Origin: CAYUJH01 sp964394585 | GTDB taxonomy: Bacteria; Bacteroidota; Bacteroidia; Cytophagales; Flammeovirgaceae | NCBI GenBank assembly: GCA_964394585.1 | Contig: CAYMYI010000009.1 | Coordinates: 1-58,585 of the forward strand | Direction of reading: 5' to 3' | Length of the DNA: 58,585 nt | Shown: positions 36,359 through 45,569 of the stretch, piece after piece | Numbering within the stretch: position 1 is the first letter of the stretch | Layout: every line of letters starts with the position of its first letter | The notes under the pieces: generated by a model | Told to the model about the DNA's origin: nothing | The model's input: the letters and a program-made list of their open reading frames with translations, nothing else | Databases searched by the model: none | Program-made: the position numbers and the translations under genes

Positions 36359-36391
36359 GGAGTCCTTGCTGCGATTTGTGGCAAGGACTTC
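36359..36391 (+). terminator. Terminator after the two-repeat secreted protein
   Basis: A stem of 9 perfect pairs extended by two more (36359-36369 with 36381-36391), an 11-nt loop and a TGTTTT tail. Confidence 0.8.
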
Positions 36392-36439
36392 TGTTTTATA
36401 TCGAATGCGATAAAATCCAAGGCTTTTCTGTTACTTCGC

Positions 36440-37351
36440 TTGCCGAACCGAATTGAAACGCCTGTGCCTGATACGCCACCCCAAAAATCTTTTTCTGTAC
36501 ACGCCATGTTGGCTGGCGTTGCCTTTTTATATGGCACCAACTACAACGTAATGAAGTTGGTTACCCCTCACTACATTTCTCCTTTTACGGTAATTCTGTT
36601 TCGAGTAACTGGCGCAGTCATCTTGTTCGGGTTATTGCACTTAATCTTTATTCGCGAGCGCATCCAATGCAAAAGTGATTACCTCCGATTAGTCGAAGGA
36701 GCAGCATTTGGTGTGGCTGGCAGCCAACTTTGCTATGCCAAAGGGGTTTCCATTACTACGGCGGTCAATGCCTCCGTAATCATGACCCTCATTCCGGTAT
36801 TTGTGTTGCTAGCTTCTATTGTCTTTTTGAGAGAACGCATTGCGCTACACAAGTGGATAGGGATATTTCTGGGCGGGCTTGGTGCTTTTTTGCTCATGGG
36901 TGGCACACGGTTTAGCCTTTCGGCAGAAGGTGCCCTAGGCGATGTAATCATCTTAGGGAATGCCGCTTTTTTTGGGGTGTACCTTGTTCGTATTAAACCA
37001 TTAATGGCACGCTACCACCCGCTTACAGTTACTACATGGATTTTCTTTTTTGGTTGGTTCATGGTGTTGCCCTTTGGTTGGCACGAATTCGCTGCGTTAG
37101 AAATGGAATTTCCCGCACAAGTATGGGTAGCATTAGCTTTTATTATCGTAGGCGCTACTTTTTTTGTCTACTTACTCAACGTTTCGGCATTGCGGAAAGC
37201 GACTCCGGGGCTTGTGAGTTTCTATGTATATTTTCAGCCAATGGTGGCTACCGGCATCTCCCTGTTTCTAGGAACCGATACACTCACCTTTACACGCATT
37301 TTTGCTGCGTTGCTGATCTTCTTCGGGGTATACTGGGTTACTCGAAAGTAG
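36440..37351 (+). CDS. EamA/DMT-superfamily transporter
   Basis: A protein of up to 303 residues with ten predicted membrane segments in two EamA repeats; the first includes AMLAGVAFLYGTNYNVMKLV and the second follows GDVIILGNAAFFGVYLVRIK. The family exports metabolites such as amino acids or nucleotides; the substrate is unknown here. The start is uncertain: TTG at 36440, GTG at 36464 or ATG at 36506. The last begins immediately at the first membrane segment and would be the only ATG. A terminator follows. Confidence 0.88.
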   Translation: MPNRIETPVPDTPPQKSFSVHAMLAGVAFLYGTNYNVMKLVTPHYISPFTVILFRVTGAVILFGLLHLIFIRERIQCKSDYLRLVEGAAFGVAGSQLCYAKGVSITTAVNASVIMTLIPVFVLLASIVFLRERIALHKWIGIFLGGLGAFLLMGGTRFSLSAEGALGDVIILGNAAFFGVYLVRIKPLMARYHPLTVTTWIFFFGWFMVLPFGWHEFAALEMEFPAQVWVALAFIIVGATFFVYLLNVSALRKATPGLVSFYVYFQPMVATGISLFLGTDTLTFTRIFAALLIFFGVYWVTRK

Positions 37352-37361
37352 CCTATCAAAC

Positions 37362-37398
37362 AAAAACCCCCTTCCTGTTCTGTAGGAAAGGGGCTTTT
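37362..37398 (+). terminator. Terminator after the EamA transporter
   Basis: A GC-rich stem with minor mismatches (37362-37376 with 37384-37398) and a 7-nt loop; the right arm ends in CTTTTCT. Confidence 0.75.
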
Positions 37399-37587
37399 CT
37401 ATAAATTATTGTAGGTGAAAGGAAATAATGTTGTTGTAATTTTACTCAAATAATTGTGGTTTGTAGACAGTCTTTAGTCTTGAAATAGTCCAATTATTTC
37501 CTTTTTATATCCACAATTTAAAACATTTTAAGAATAAAAAACTATCCCCTATTTTGGGGGAAACTCTTTAGTATTGTGTTTTTCGAT

Positions 37588-38037
37588 TCATTCCGTCTGA
37601 TAATGCAACAATTGCCAGTATACGTTTTTAGCTTCTATGCAGGCTTTTACCATCTTTTCTCGCGGGGGCAGCGTTGGTTTTTTACCTGTCTTCACTTCAA
37701 TGAAGATGACTTGTTTAAGATTGCCCTCACTTAGCCCATCAAACACTACCAAATCGACCGGCGAGCCCATAAACCGAACATCTTTGGGGTTGTAAGGAAA
37801 CTCGCCAAAATACGGAATGAGATGTTCAATCGATTTTCCAAGCGTTACCGCCTGGCTACCTTCAATCGCGCTTTGCCGTATCCGCTTTTCTTCTTTTCGC
37901 TTCCACGATTCGAGTAACTGCCCTGCTTTCGCTTCAATTTGCGCTTCGGCTATTTGTTTGTTCTTTTTTACCAACAATATCAGGATGATTAGTAACATGG
38001 CTACCAACCCCCAAGCCAGCCATACCGATGGTTCCAT
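37588..38037 (-). CDS. Membrane-anchored Holliday-junction-resolvase-like endonuclease
   Basis: A 149-residue protein with an N-terminal membrane segment (about 5-23, VWLAWGLVAMLLIILILLV) and a short coiled coil. The C-terminal domain is like that of proteins related to archaeal Holliday junction resolvases (Endonuc_Holl type): KSIEHLIPYFGEFPYNPKDV, FMGSPVDLVVFDG and IFIEVKTGK, which supply the Asp and Glu-x-Lys of a PD-(D/E)xK site. Why such a nuclease is anchored in the membrane is unknown. It is divergent from bcp. Confidence 0.82.
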   Translation of the reverse strand: MEPSVWLAWGLVAMLLIILILLVKKNKQIAEAQIEAKAGQLLESWKRKEEKRIRQSAIEGSQAVTLGKSIEHLIPYFGEFPYNPKDVRFMGSPVDLVVFDGLSEGNLKQVIFIEVKTGKKPTLPPREKMVKACIEAKNVYWQLLHYQTE

Positions 38038-38139
38038 ACTTTGCCAAATTTAATTTTAACGTGAAAAGCCTAAAACGAAAAGGCGAGTTATGGGTTTTAA
38101 TGTCGGAATTTCAATGTTCAATTCATAAAAAAATATACT

Positions 38140-38595
38140 ATGGCACTTAATATTGGCGATAAAGCACCAGAATTTTCAGGAGTCGATCAAAATGGTAATC
38201 CCATTGCCCTCAAAGATTTTGAAGGGAAAAAATTAGTATTGTATTTCTATCCGAAAGATAACACGCCGGGGTGCACAGCACAGGCTTGCAACCTGCGCGA
38301 TAACTATGAAGCTTTACAAGCGCAGGGGTATGCTGTAGTGGGTGTAAGCCCCGATAGCGAAGCTTCGCACCAAAAATTTATCAGCAAGCATGAACTCCCG
38401 TTCCCACTCATTGCCGATACCGATAAAGCTATCCACGAGCTTTACGGTACATGGAAAGAGAAGTCGATGTATGGAAAAACATATATGGGGACTGAGCGAA
38501 CCACGTTTCTGATCGATGAAAATGGAACTATTACTGAAATTTGGGCAGGTAGAAAGGTAAAAACGAAAGACCACGCTGCGCAAATTTTAGCGTAG
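38140..38595 (+). CDS. bcp: Thioredoxin-dependent peroxiredoxin, Bcp type
   Basis: A 151-residue peroxidase that reduces hydroperoxides using thioredoxin. The motif KDNTPGCTAQACNLRD carries the peroxidatic Cys45 and the resolving Cys50, the atypical two-Cys arrangement of Bcp/PrxQ. Length is normal. It is monocistronic, with a terminator directly after the stop. Confidence 0.95.
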   Translation: MALNIGDKAPEFSGVDQNGNPIALKDFEGKKLVLYFYPKDNTPGCTAQACNLRDNYEALQAQGYAVVGVSPDSEASHQKFISKHELPFPLIADTDKAIHELYGTWKEKSMYGKTYMGTERTTFLIDENGTITEIWAGRKVKTKDHAAQILA

Positions 38596-38613
38596 TGCAT
38601 TAAGATTTCTCTG

Positions 38614-38645
38614 AAGCCGTCTTCTATTTAAAAAGAGGATGGCTT
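38614..38645 (+). terminator. bcp terminator
   Basis: A 12-bp stem with G-T pairs (38614-38625 with 38634-38645), an 8-nt loop and a T-run ending the right arm. Confidence 0.75.
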
Positions 38646-38649
38646 TTTT

Positions 38650-38877
38650 CTAGCGCCACAGCAACACATAAGCCGCCAATAGTAAAATCGTAAGGATGAG
38701 CACGATAAGAACCGGCACATAGCGGTAAAGTCGATAGATTACCTCGTGCAAAGGGCGGCGCGACTTACGTTTGCTACGATATTGCCGCAATAGGCGATTG
38801 AAATTTTGGTGCTTTTCAATAATGCTATCGTGCGGCTCGTCTGTATCAAATTTGATTTGGTATTTACGCTTGAGCAT
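38650..38877 (-). CDS. 75-residue membrane protein coupled to an ECF sigma factor
   Basis: A very basic cytoplasmic N-terminus (about residues 1-50, with RQYRSKRKSRRPLHEVIYRL) is followed by one membrane segment (about 53-73) at the C-terminus. Its start overlaps the end of the sigma gene by 14 bp, so it is translated from the same message. Position and topology suggest a small anti-sigma or membrane tether for that sigma factor. No family recognised. Confidence 0.7.
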   Translation of the reverse strand: MLKRKYQIKFDTDEPHDSIIEKHQNFNRLLRQYRSKRKSRRPLHEVIYRLYRYVPVLIVLILTILLLAAYVLLWR

Positions 38878-39409
38878 ATTTTTTCAGTTTTTTCAAAATG
38901 CGATGAACACGCACTTTGGCATTGGTCTCCGAAATATTAAGGATAAACGCTACCTCTTTAAAAGAACGTTGTTCAAAGTAGCGCAATTCAATTAAAGTAA
39001 CTTCTTGTTCCGAAAGACGCCCAAGCAGCTCAGGAAGCAGATTTTGAAGATTTTTAGGTAGAACTTCTACTTCTTCCGAAAGATGCTCGATGTATTCTGC
39101 CCGCAAACGGATTGTGCGCTGCCGTTTACCATCGCGGAAATACTCGTTCACCTGGTTCACCGCAATGCGAAACAACCACGCTGAAAAAGGTACTCCTTTA
39201 AATTTCCATTGCGAAAGGTGCAACATTGCCTTCAGAAATACTTGCGAGGTTAGGTCGGCAGTGAGTTGCTCGTCGTCTACCCGTTTATAGATAAACACAA
39301 ATATTGGCTTGTAGTACTTTTCGTACAACAGCCCAAACACTTGGGGGTCTTGCTGTGCTCGTTGCACGAGTGCGACTTCTTGGCGAATTTCGTCTTTGGT
39401 TTGTTCCAC
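38864..39409 (-). CDS. ECF-type RNA polymerase sigma factor
   Basis: A 181-residue sigma-70 family protein of standard ECF length. Region 2 (about 25-95) has LYEKYYKPIFVFIYKRVDDE and FSAWLFRIAVNQVNEYFRDG. Region 4 (about 120-178) has LSEQEVTLIELRYFEQRSFK and a helix-turn-helix in EVAFILNISETNAKVRVHRI. It overlaps the 75-residue membrane protein gene. The target regulon is unknown. It is divergent from the glycosyltransferase gene. Confidence 0.92.
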   Translation of the reverse strand: MEQTKDEIRQEVALVQRAQQDPQVFGLLYEKYYKPIFVFIYKRVDDEQLTADLTSQVFLKAMLHLSQWKFKGVPFSAWLFRIAVNQVNEYFRDGKRQRTIRLRAEYIEHLSEEVEVLPKNLQNLLPELLGRLSEQEVTLIELRYFEQRSFKEVAFILNISETNAKVRVHRILKKLKKYAQA

Positions 39410-39432
39410 AATTTTTTTCTCGGTTAGCTTTG
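39400..39432 (+). promoter_or_regulatory. Promoter of the glycosyltransferase gene
   Basis: TTTG (39400-39403), a 21-bp spacer and TAGCTTTG (39425-39432) form a full match to the Bacteroidota -33/-7 consensus. The ATG at 39450 is 17 bp after the -7 box, so the leader is very short. The -33 box overlaps the start of the divergent sigma gene. Confidence 0.75.
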
Positions 39433-39449
39433 TGCTATAACTATTTTAC

Positions 39450-40250
39450 ATGATGCAATCACCTTCACTTTCGGTAGTTACCGTGTGTTTTAACAATTTG
39501 GATGAGCTCAAAACAACAATCGCTTCCGTAGATGCTCAGCAACGCTTACCTGAAGAACACCTCATCATCGATGGTTCAACACAGCCGGCAATCCGCGAGT
39601 ATTTGGAACAACATCCGCAACCTACCTACCGGCGTTGGATCTGCGAACCCGACGAGGGCATCAGCGATGCATTCAACAAAGGCATTCGGCAAGCACGCCA
39701 TACGGTGGTTCACCTGCTCAATTCTGGCGACTACTATTTTGATACTTTCGCTACCCAACAGGCAATGCAAGCCTTTGAAGGCAACAATCAGCTACAATGG
39801 CTCCATGGGAAATATGCACAGTTTCGAGGAGGCACCTGGGTGGTGAGTGGTAAACCGTTTGATCCTACTCTTTTATACAGAGGAATGCGACAACTAGGGC
39901 ATCAGACGTTTTTTGTAAAGAAAAATTTATATGAAACGTATGGTGGTTTCGATAAAGCCCTCAAACGCGCTATGGATTACGACTTTTTGGTGCGCATTGC
40001 CCACGAACCGTTTCATTTTATTGCCAAGCCTTTAGTGGTCTTTACCCCTGGTGGCGTAAGTTCATTACAAGTAAAAGAGAGTTTGCAAGAGGTAGTGCAA
40101 ACCTATGAAAAGTACCATGGGCGCAGCCTGAAGGCTCATTTGTGGATGTTGCGCAGTTGGGCGTTGGCTTGGTTTACCAATAGTACAGTATTAGGAAAGT
40201 GGATATTTCAGTGGAAAAATCGGCATCAGCTTTCTAAAAACGGCAAATAG
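39450..40250 (+). CDS. Family 2 glycosyltransferase
   Basis: A 266-residue GT-A fold enzyme. The nucleotide-sugar site is at the start (SLSVVTVCFNNLDELKTTIA, HLIIDGST), followed by EPDEGISDAFNKGIRQA and the metal-site region HLLNSGDYYF, where SGD stands for the usual DxD. The acceptor side includes GHQTFFVKKNLYETYGGFDK and AMDYDFLVRIA. It resembles WcaA/WbbD-type transferases of polysaccharide or glycolipid synthesis. There is no membrane segment and no adjacent polysaccharide cluster, so donor and acceptor are unknown. Confidence 0.92.
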   Translation: MMQSPSLSVVTVCFNNLDELKTTIASVDAQQRLPEEHLIIDGSTQPAIREYLEQHPQPTYRRWICEPDEGISDAFNKGIRQARHTVVHLLNSGDYYFDTFATQQAMQAFEGNNQLQWLHGKYAQFRGGTWVVSGKPFDPTLLYRGMRQLGHQTFFVKKNLYETYGGFDKALKRAMDYDFLVRIAHEPFHFIAKPLVVFTPGGVSSLQVKESLQEVVQTYEKYHGRSLKAHLWMLRSWALAWFTNSTVLGKWIFQWKNRHQLSKNGK

Positions 40251-40314
40251 GCTTTACATTCAGGCATATTATCGAATTGAAAAACTCATACAATTGCGCT
40301 GCGTTACCATCATT

Positions 40315-42795
40315 TTATAAACAATCAACATCTAAATTAATACGCAATTTGCGATATACCTTCTGTTGATTAAGATGCTGCGCTTTGTCGCGTATTTGTT
40401 GTTTCAAAAATGCAAGCCCTTTTAGATTTCGCTCTAGCTTAATCATAATTTCCTGCAAGTATTGGTTGCGGATACGGGCAATTACCGGGGCTTGGGGACC
40501 TAACAAACGCGAAGCACCAACGATTTCTACCAAACTTATTTTGAGTTTTTCAGCAGCTTGCGCTACTACTGTTTCCTTTTCGTGTTTTAAAATGATGCGC
40601 ATCACGCGGGTGAAAGGCGGATACTGATAGGCATGCCGTTCTCGAATTTCCTGCTCGTAGAATTGATGGTAGTCTTGCGTAGCAACCATTTGCAAGATTG
40701 GATGCTTAGGCATCTTCGTCTGGATTACCACTTCGCCGAGTTGCTTGCGACCTGCCCTACCGCTTACTTGGGTGAGTAGTTGGAAAGCGCGTTCGTGGGC
40801 ACGGAAATCGGGGAAGTGCAACATCATATCGGCATCGATAATGCCGACCAGATTCACTTTTTCAAAATCAAGCCCTTTACTCACCATTTGCGTACCCACT
40901 AAAATATCAATCTTACCTTGCTCAAAATCGGTGATAATTTGCTGATGCCCAAACTTTTTCCGCGTTGTATCCTGATCCATCCGTTGAATACGCGCCGAGG
41001 GAAAATGCAAAGCAGTTTCTTCTTCAATTTTTTCGGTACCTGTACCTACCATCGCTATTTTGCTAGAGCCACACGCCAAGCACGTACTCGAAGGTTTTTC
41101 CATATAGCCGCAGTAGTGGCACCGCAACTCGTGCGATTTCATATGATAGGTAAGGCTCACTGCACAATTTCGACACTGAGGAATCCAATCGCAATCTTCG
41201 CAATTCAGGTAAGGGGCATAGCCTCGCCGATTTCGGAACAGAATGGCTTGCTCGCCTTTCGCTAGCGCAGTTCCTAGTTTTTCGTGCAATAACGAAGAAA
41301 AAATGCCATGCATGGTTTTTCGTTTTTTATCTTCCTTGGTATCGGCAAACAAAACCGTAGGCAATTGAGCATCGGCGAACCGTTCGAGTAAGCTTACCAA
41401 CCCATAACGCCCTTGTTTGGCGAGGTAGTAACTCTCGATGGAAGGTGTTGCCGAACCTAGCAATAACTTAGCATGGTGCAATTTGGCAAGCACAGTGGCG
41501 GCATCGCGAGCGTGGTAGCGAGGCGCAGGATTTTGTTGTTTGTACGAAGGTTCATGCTCTTCGTCTATCACAATGAGACTTATATGCTGAAAAGGCAGAA
41601 AAATCGCTGAGCGAACCCCCAACACAAAGCGGTAATGCCCTGCTTTTACCTTGTCCCACACTTCTACCCGTTCGCTTGCCGAAAACTTTGAATGGTAGAC
41701 CCCCATGGTATCGCCAAAAAAGCGCTTTAAGCGCACTACCATTTGAGCAGTGAGTGCAATTTCAGGAACGAGCATCAGAACTTGCCCCCCGCTTTCTATA
41801 GCATTTTGAATTAAGTGCGCATACACCATTGTTTTCCCACTGCCGGTAATTCCATGCAACAAGGCAATGTCTTTTTCACCGAAACATTGCAGCAGTGCTT
41901 GGTAGGCGCGTTCTTGTGCTTCGGAAAGTGTCCCTAACGATTGCTCTTCGCTGTGCATCACGGTGCGCTCCCATTCTTCCAAACGGGAAATAATTTCTTC
42001 TTCTTCTACCAGAATCTCTTTTTGCAATAGTGTACGGATTACGCTAGAAGATACTGCTTTGGTCAGTTCTTGCTTATCGACAAAACCCGATTGGGTTCGC
42101 CGACTTAGTTCGAGCCAGCGCAATAGCAATTCCGACTGTTTTGGGCTGCGTTCCAACGCTTCAAATGTGGCTTTTAGGGCTTCTTCGCTGCCACGTAAAT
42201 GAGGGGCAAGCCCTATTTTTTTTAGGGTTTTCGGCTGATATTTATCTTTTACTAATTCGTGCAAGAGTACAGCGCGCCGCCCAACTAATTTATTAATGTA
42301 TGGAGAGGGGTCGTTTAGTTCGAGCAAATCGCCTAACTCGCGGTAGCTCAATGAATTTTTTTCACGCAATGCCTGCATAATGCGCTCCTCCTTAGGGGAT
42401 AAATCGTCGAGATACTCCGGCAAACATTCCGGATTGAGCTGCACGTACGATTCGCTAGTGAGTTTTAGCCCCGAAGGGAGAGCGCTATTCATCACTTCTC
42501 CCAAATGGCATAGGTAATATTCTGCCATCCATTGCCAAAAGGCAAATTGCGTTTCGGTTACCGAAGGTTCTTCTTCGAGGAGTTCTACAATATATTTGGC
42601 TTGGTAATGCTCCGGTGGGCTATGATGTAAAGAATGTACCACCGCCGTTACGATTTTTCGCTTACCAAACTCTACGACTACCCGCTGCCCTATAGCGATT
42701 GCCGTTTCGAGTGTGCGAGGTACTCGATACCGATACGTTTTCGGAACAGCTACGGGGATTATAACATCAGCAAAAAGGGTTTGTGAAGAAGGCAT
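40315..42795 (-). CDS. priA: Primosomal protein N' (replication restart helicase)
   Basis: An 826-residue helicase that restarts stalled replication forks. An N-terminal DNA-binding domain (about 1-110, FADVIIPVAVPKTYRYRVPR) precedes the motor: Walker A HGITGSGKT, DEEH in VIDEEHEPSYKQ, GSATPSIES and the C-terminal motifs VGTQMVSKGLDFEKV and QVSGRAGRK. Between them is the zinc-binding region with four CxxC-like pairs (CEDCDWIPQCRNC and CHYCGY to CLACGS). Length is normal. It is downstream of tex on the same strand, separated by 94 bp. Confidence 0.97.
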   Translation of the reverse strand: MPSSQTLFADVIIPVAVPKTYRYRVPRTLETAIAIGQRVVVEFGKRKIVTAVVHSLHHSPPEHYQAKYIVELLEEEPSVTETQFAFWQWMAEYYLCHLGEVMNSALPSGLKLTSESYVQLNPECLPEYLDDLSPKEERIMQALREKNSLSYRELGDLLELNDPSPYINKLVGRRAVLLHELVKDKYQPKTLKKIGLAPHLRGSEEALKATFEALERSPKQSELLLRWLELSRRTQSGFVDKQELTKAVSSSVIRTLLQKEILVEEEEIISRLEEWERTVMHSEEQSLGTLSEAQERAYQALLQCFGEKDIALLHGITGSGKTMVYAHLIQNAIESGGQVLMLVPEIALTAQMVVRLKRFFGDTMGVYHSKFSASERVEVWDKVKAGHYRFVLGVRSAIFLPFQHISLIVIDEEHEPSYKQQNPAPRYHARDAATVLAKLHHAKLLLGSATPSIESYYLAKQGRYGLVSLLERFADAQLPTVLFADTKEDKKRKTMHGIFSSLLHEKLGTALAKGEQAILFRNRRGYAPYLNCEDCDWIPQCRNCAVSLTYHMKSHELRCHYCGYMEKPSSTCLACGSSKIAMVGTGTEKIEEETALHFPSARIQRMDQDTTRKKFGHQQIITDFEQGKIDILVGTQMVSKGLDFEKVNLVGIIDADMMLHFPDFRAHERAFQLLTQVSGRAGRKQLGEVVIQTKMPKHPILQMVATQDYHQFYEQEIRERHAYQYPPFTRVMRIILKHEKETVVAQAAEKLKISLVEIVGASRLLGPQAPVIARIRNQYLQEIMIKLERNLKGLAFLKQQIRDKAQHLNQQKVYRKLRINLDVDCL

Positions 42796-42889
42796 AGGAA
42801 AAAGGCAACATTAGGAAAACCTACAATAGTAGAAATCAAGCGTTATCTCCCCCAACTGCATTGAGCCGTTGAGGGGAGGCAATATATAC

Positions 42890-45133
42890 TTATTTCCCAA
42901 AGTGCTTTTTCAAATCGTTGAGGGTATATGATTCTTCCTTAGGTTTCGCTTGCCGAGTGCGTTTAGGCTGTGCCGCTTTCTGCCTCATAGCTTCTGCAGC
43001 GCTATCGTGTTTCAACGAAAGGGCGATGCGCTTACGGGCTAAATCGACTTCTAATACACGTACCATCACCTTTTGGTGCACTTTCACGTGCTCATTGGGG
43101 TCGGTTACAAACTCGTGTGCCATTTCGCTGATGTGCACTAAGCCATCTTGATGCACCCCTACATCTACAAAAGCACCAAACTTGGTGATGTTGGTAACGA
43201 TGCCGGGTAAAGTCATGCCAGGGCGTAAATCTTCAGGTTTGGATACCCCTTCTTGGAAACTAAACGCTTCGAATTTTTCGCGTGGGTCGCGCCCGGGCTT
43301 TGCCAGCTCTTCCATAATATCTTGCAGCGTCGGCATTCCTACGGTATCGGTAACGTAATCCCGTAATTTAATGCGGTTTCTCAGCTCTACGTCTTTCACC
43401 AAATCGAGCGGCGTGCAACCTAGCTCCTTTGCCATACGCTCTACAATATGATAACTTTCCGGGTGGACTGCGCTTCGGTCGAGTGGGTTTTCTGCATTGC
43501 GAATACGCAAAAACCCTGCAGCCTGTTCAAATGCCTTAGGCCCTAATCGCGGCACTTTTTTGAGGTCTTCTCTTCGTTTAAAGGGGCCTTTTTCTGTTCG
43601 ATAATCCACGATATTTTGCGCAAGCGTAGGCCCTAAACCCGATACATACGATAGCAACTCCTTACTTGCGGTATTTACTTCTACCCCAACGGCGTTTACA
43701 CAGCTCATCACGGTATCGTCGAGGCTTTGTTTCAGCATCGATTGGTCTACATCGTGCTGGTATTGCCCCACTCCAATCGATTTCGGATCAATTTTCACCA
43801 ACTCAGCCAAAGGATCCATCAGACGGCGCCCAATAGAAACCGCCCCACGGACGGTGATGTCTTCTTTGGGGAACTCGCGGCGGGCAGTCTCCGAGGCAGA
43901 GTACACCGAAGCGCCACTTTCATTCACCATTACGATTTGTACAGGGCTGTAGAACGTAATCCCTCGTACAAAGGCTTCGGTTTCGCGGCTTGCCGTACCG
44001 TTCCCAATAGCAATAGCATCGATTTTATGTTGTTGGCAGAGACTTTTAAGGATGCCTTCCGATTCAAATGTCTTCTTTTGAGGTTCGTTCGGGTAAATAG
44101 TTTGCCTGTGCAACAGTTTACCTTGTTCGTCGAGGCAAACCACCTTACAACCCGTGCGGAAGCCTGGGTCGATGGCTAACACGCGCTTTTCGCCTAAAGG
44201 AGCTTCCAGGAGCAACTGACGTAAATTTTCCGTGAATACGCGAATTGCCTCTTCATCGGCTTTTTTCTTAGTAGCCATACGCATTTCGGTTTCAAGCGAA
44301 GGTTTCATCAGGCGTTTGTAGGCATCGCGAACGGCAAGTTTTACCTGCTCGCTAGCATCGTTGTTGCCATGCACAAAAAGCTCTTCTAGCCGATAGAGGG
44401 CAGTTCCTTCCTCCGGTGTACAATCGAGGGTGATAATCATTTCTTTTTCGGCGCGGCGCAACGCCAAGACACGGTGCGAGGGAGCATTGGCGATCGATTC
44501 GCTCCAATCGAAATAATCTTTGTACTTCTGCCCTACCACTTCTTTCCCTGGAATTACCTTCGCCTGGAACACCCCAGTTTCTTGGAAGAGCTCCCGAATT
44601 TCTTGGCGCGCCTCTTGGTCTTCGTTCACCATTTCGGCTACGATGTCGCGCGCACCTGCCAAAGCTTCCTCTACGGTATTTACTCCCTTTTCCGGGTCGA
44701 TATACTGAGCAGCTTTGGATGGCAGGTCTACATTTTCTTGGTCGAACAATACATTTGCCAGCGGTTCGAGTCCTTTTTCCCGTGCGATGGCGGCCTTAGT
44801 ACGGCGTTTGGGTTTATAGGGCAAGTAGAGGTCTTCCAGCTCGCTCATGGTTTCGGCGGCTTCAATTTTTTCTTTCAGCTCGTCGGTAAGTTTGCCTTGT
44901 TCGGCAATAGTTTTCAGGATTGTTTCCCTACGCTTGTCCATTTCGCGGAGTTGTGCAATGCGATCGCGTATTTGGGTAATATCGACCTCATCGAGCGAGC
45001 CGGTAACTTCTTTGCGATAGCGAGCAATAAACGGCACGGTGGCGTCTTCGTCGAGGAGTTGAACGGTAGCGGCTACTTGTTTTTCGGTGATGTTTAGCTC
45101 GTTGGCTATTTGTATAATGTTTAAATCGGACAT
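42890..45133 (-). CDS. tex: Tex-family RNA-binding transcription accessory protein
   Basis: A 747-residue protein. The Tex N-domain begins with NIIQIANELNITEKQVAATV and TVPFIARYRKEVTGSLDE. A YqgF/RuvC-like fold (about 320-450, VLAIDPGFRTGCKVVCLDEQ), a helix-hairpin-helix region (about 490-555, SGLGPTLAQNIVDYR and VPRLGPKAFEQAAGFLRI) and a C-terminal S1 domain (about 640-715, GIVTNITKFGAFVDVGVHQD) follow. The tail is Lys/Arg-rich. Tex binds RNA and influences transcription. It is divergent from the small gene at 45341. Confidence 0.96.
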   Translation of the reverse strand: MSDLNIIQIANELNITEKQVAATVQLLDEDATVPFIARYRKEVTGSLDEVDITQIRDRIAQLREMDKRRETILKTIAEQGKLTDELKEKIEAAETMSELEDLYLPYKPKRRTKAAIAREKGLEPLANVLFDQENVDLPSKAAQYIDPEKGVNTVEEALAGARDIVAEMVNEDQEARQEIRELFQETGVFQAKVIPGKEVVGQKYKDYFDWSESIANAPSHRVLALRRAEKEMIITLDCTPEEGTALYRLEELFVHGNNDASEQVKLAVRDAYKRLMKPSLETEMRMATKKKADEEAIRVFTENLRQLLLEAPLGEKRVLAIDPGFRTGCKVVCLDEQGKLLHRQTIYPNEPQKKTFESEGILKSLCQQHKIDAIAIGNGTASRETEAFVRGITFYSPVQIVMVNESGASVYSASETARREFPKEDITVRGAVSIGRRLMDPLAELVKIDPKSIGVGQYQHDVDQSMLKQSLDDTVMSCVNAVGVEVNTASKELLSYVSGLGPTLAQNIVDYRTEKGPFKRREDLKKVPRLGPKAFEQAAGFLRIRNAENPLDRSAVHPESYHIVERMAKELGCTPLDLVKDVELRNRIKLRDYVTDTVGMPTLQDIMEELAKPGRDPREKFEAFSFQEGVSKPEDLRPGMTLPGIVTNITKFGAFVDVGVHQDGLVHISEMAHEFVTDPNEHVKVHQKVMVRVLEVDLARKRIALSLKHDSAAEAMRQKAAQPKRTRQAKPKEESYTLNDLKKHFGK

Positions 45134-45188
45134 ACGGCGTAAGGTTGAAATATGTAAAGGTTAGTTCTGTATTGAGGAACCCATACCA

Positions 45189-45196
45189 CAAATTTA
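45189..45196 (-). promoter_or_regulatory. -7 promoter element of tex
   Basis: The minus strand reads TAAATTTG, a TAnnTTTG match about 56 bp upstream of the tex ATG. A -33 TTG at the proper spacing is not seen. Confidence 0.4.
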
Positions 45197-45340
45197 AAAG
45201 GCATGAGGCAAACTTGTACGATTTCTTGGCGCGGCAGCTCAACGACACATGGCATTCGCGTTTACCCTACTTTACACACGCTAAACTTTTACCAAGAAAT
45301 GTATAGTTTTACGTTTCATTTTATAAAAATCTACGTGTGT

Positions 45341-45565
45341 ATGCCTCCTGTTGAGAAAAACTGGTTTTTTTATCCTTCAAAGCTCATTGTGGTTTTATTC
45401 GTGGTGTTTTGCTTAGTGAGCAATGCATTGCTTATCATAGGGATGACCGACCTATTTACCGAGCCATTCTTCCAATTAAAACACTTAACATCGTACCTAC
45501 TAATAGGCGGATCTACATTTATGACGGGCTGGCTTGTACTCAACTACAAAAACAACGTAGCGTAA
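45341..45565 (+). CDS. 74-residue two-pass membrane protein, unknown
   Basis: With the ATG at 45341 (MPPVEKNWFFYPSK) the protein has two membrane segments (about 14-37 and 50-68), the second being HLTSYLLIGGSTFMTGWLVL. Longer in-frame starts (45299, 45203) exist, but their extra residues look non-coding. It ends 4 bp before rlmB, so it is probably the first gene of that transcript. No family recognised. Confidence 0.6.
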   Translation: MPPVEKNWFFYPSKLIVVLFVVFCLVSNALLIIGMTDLFTEPFFQLKHLTSYLLIGGSTFMTGWLVLNYKNNVA

Positions 45566-45569
45566 CCTT

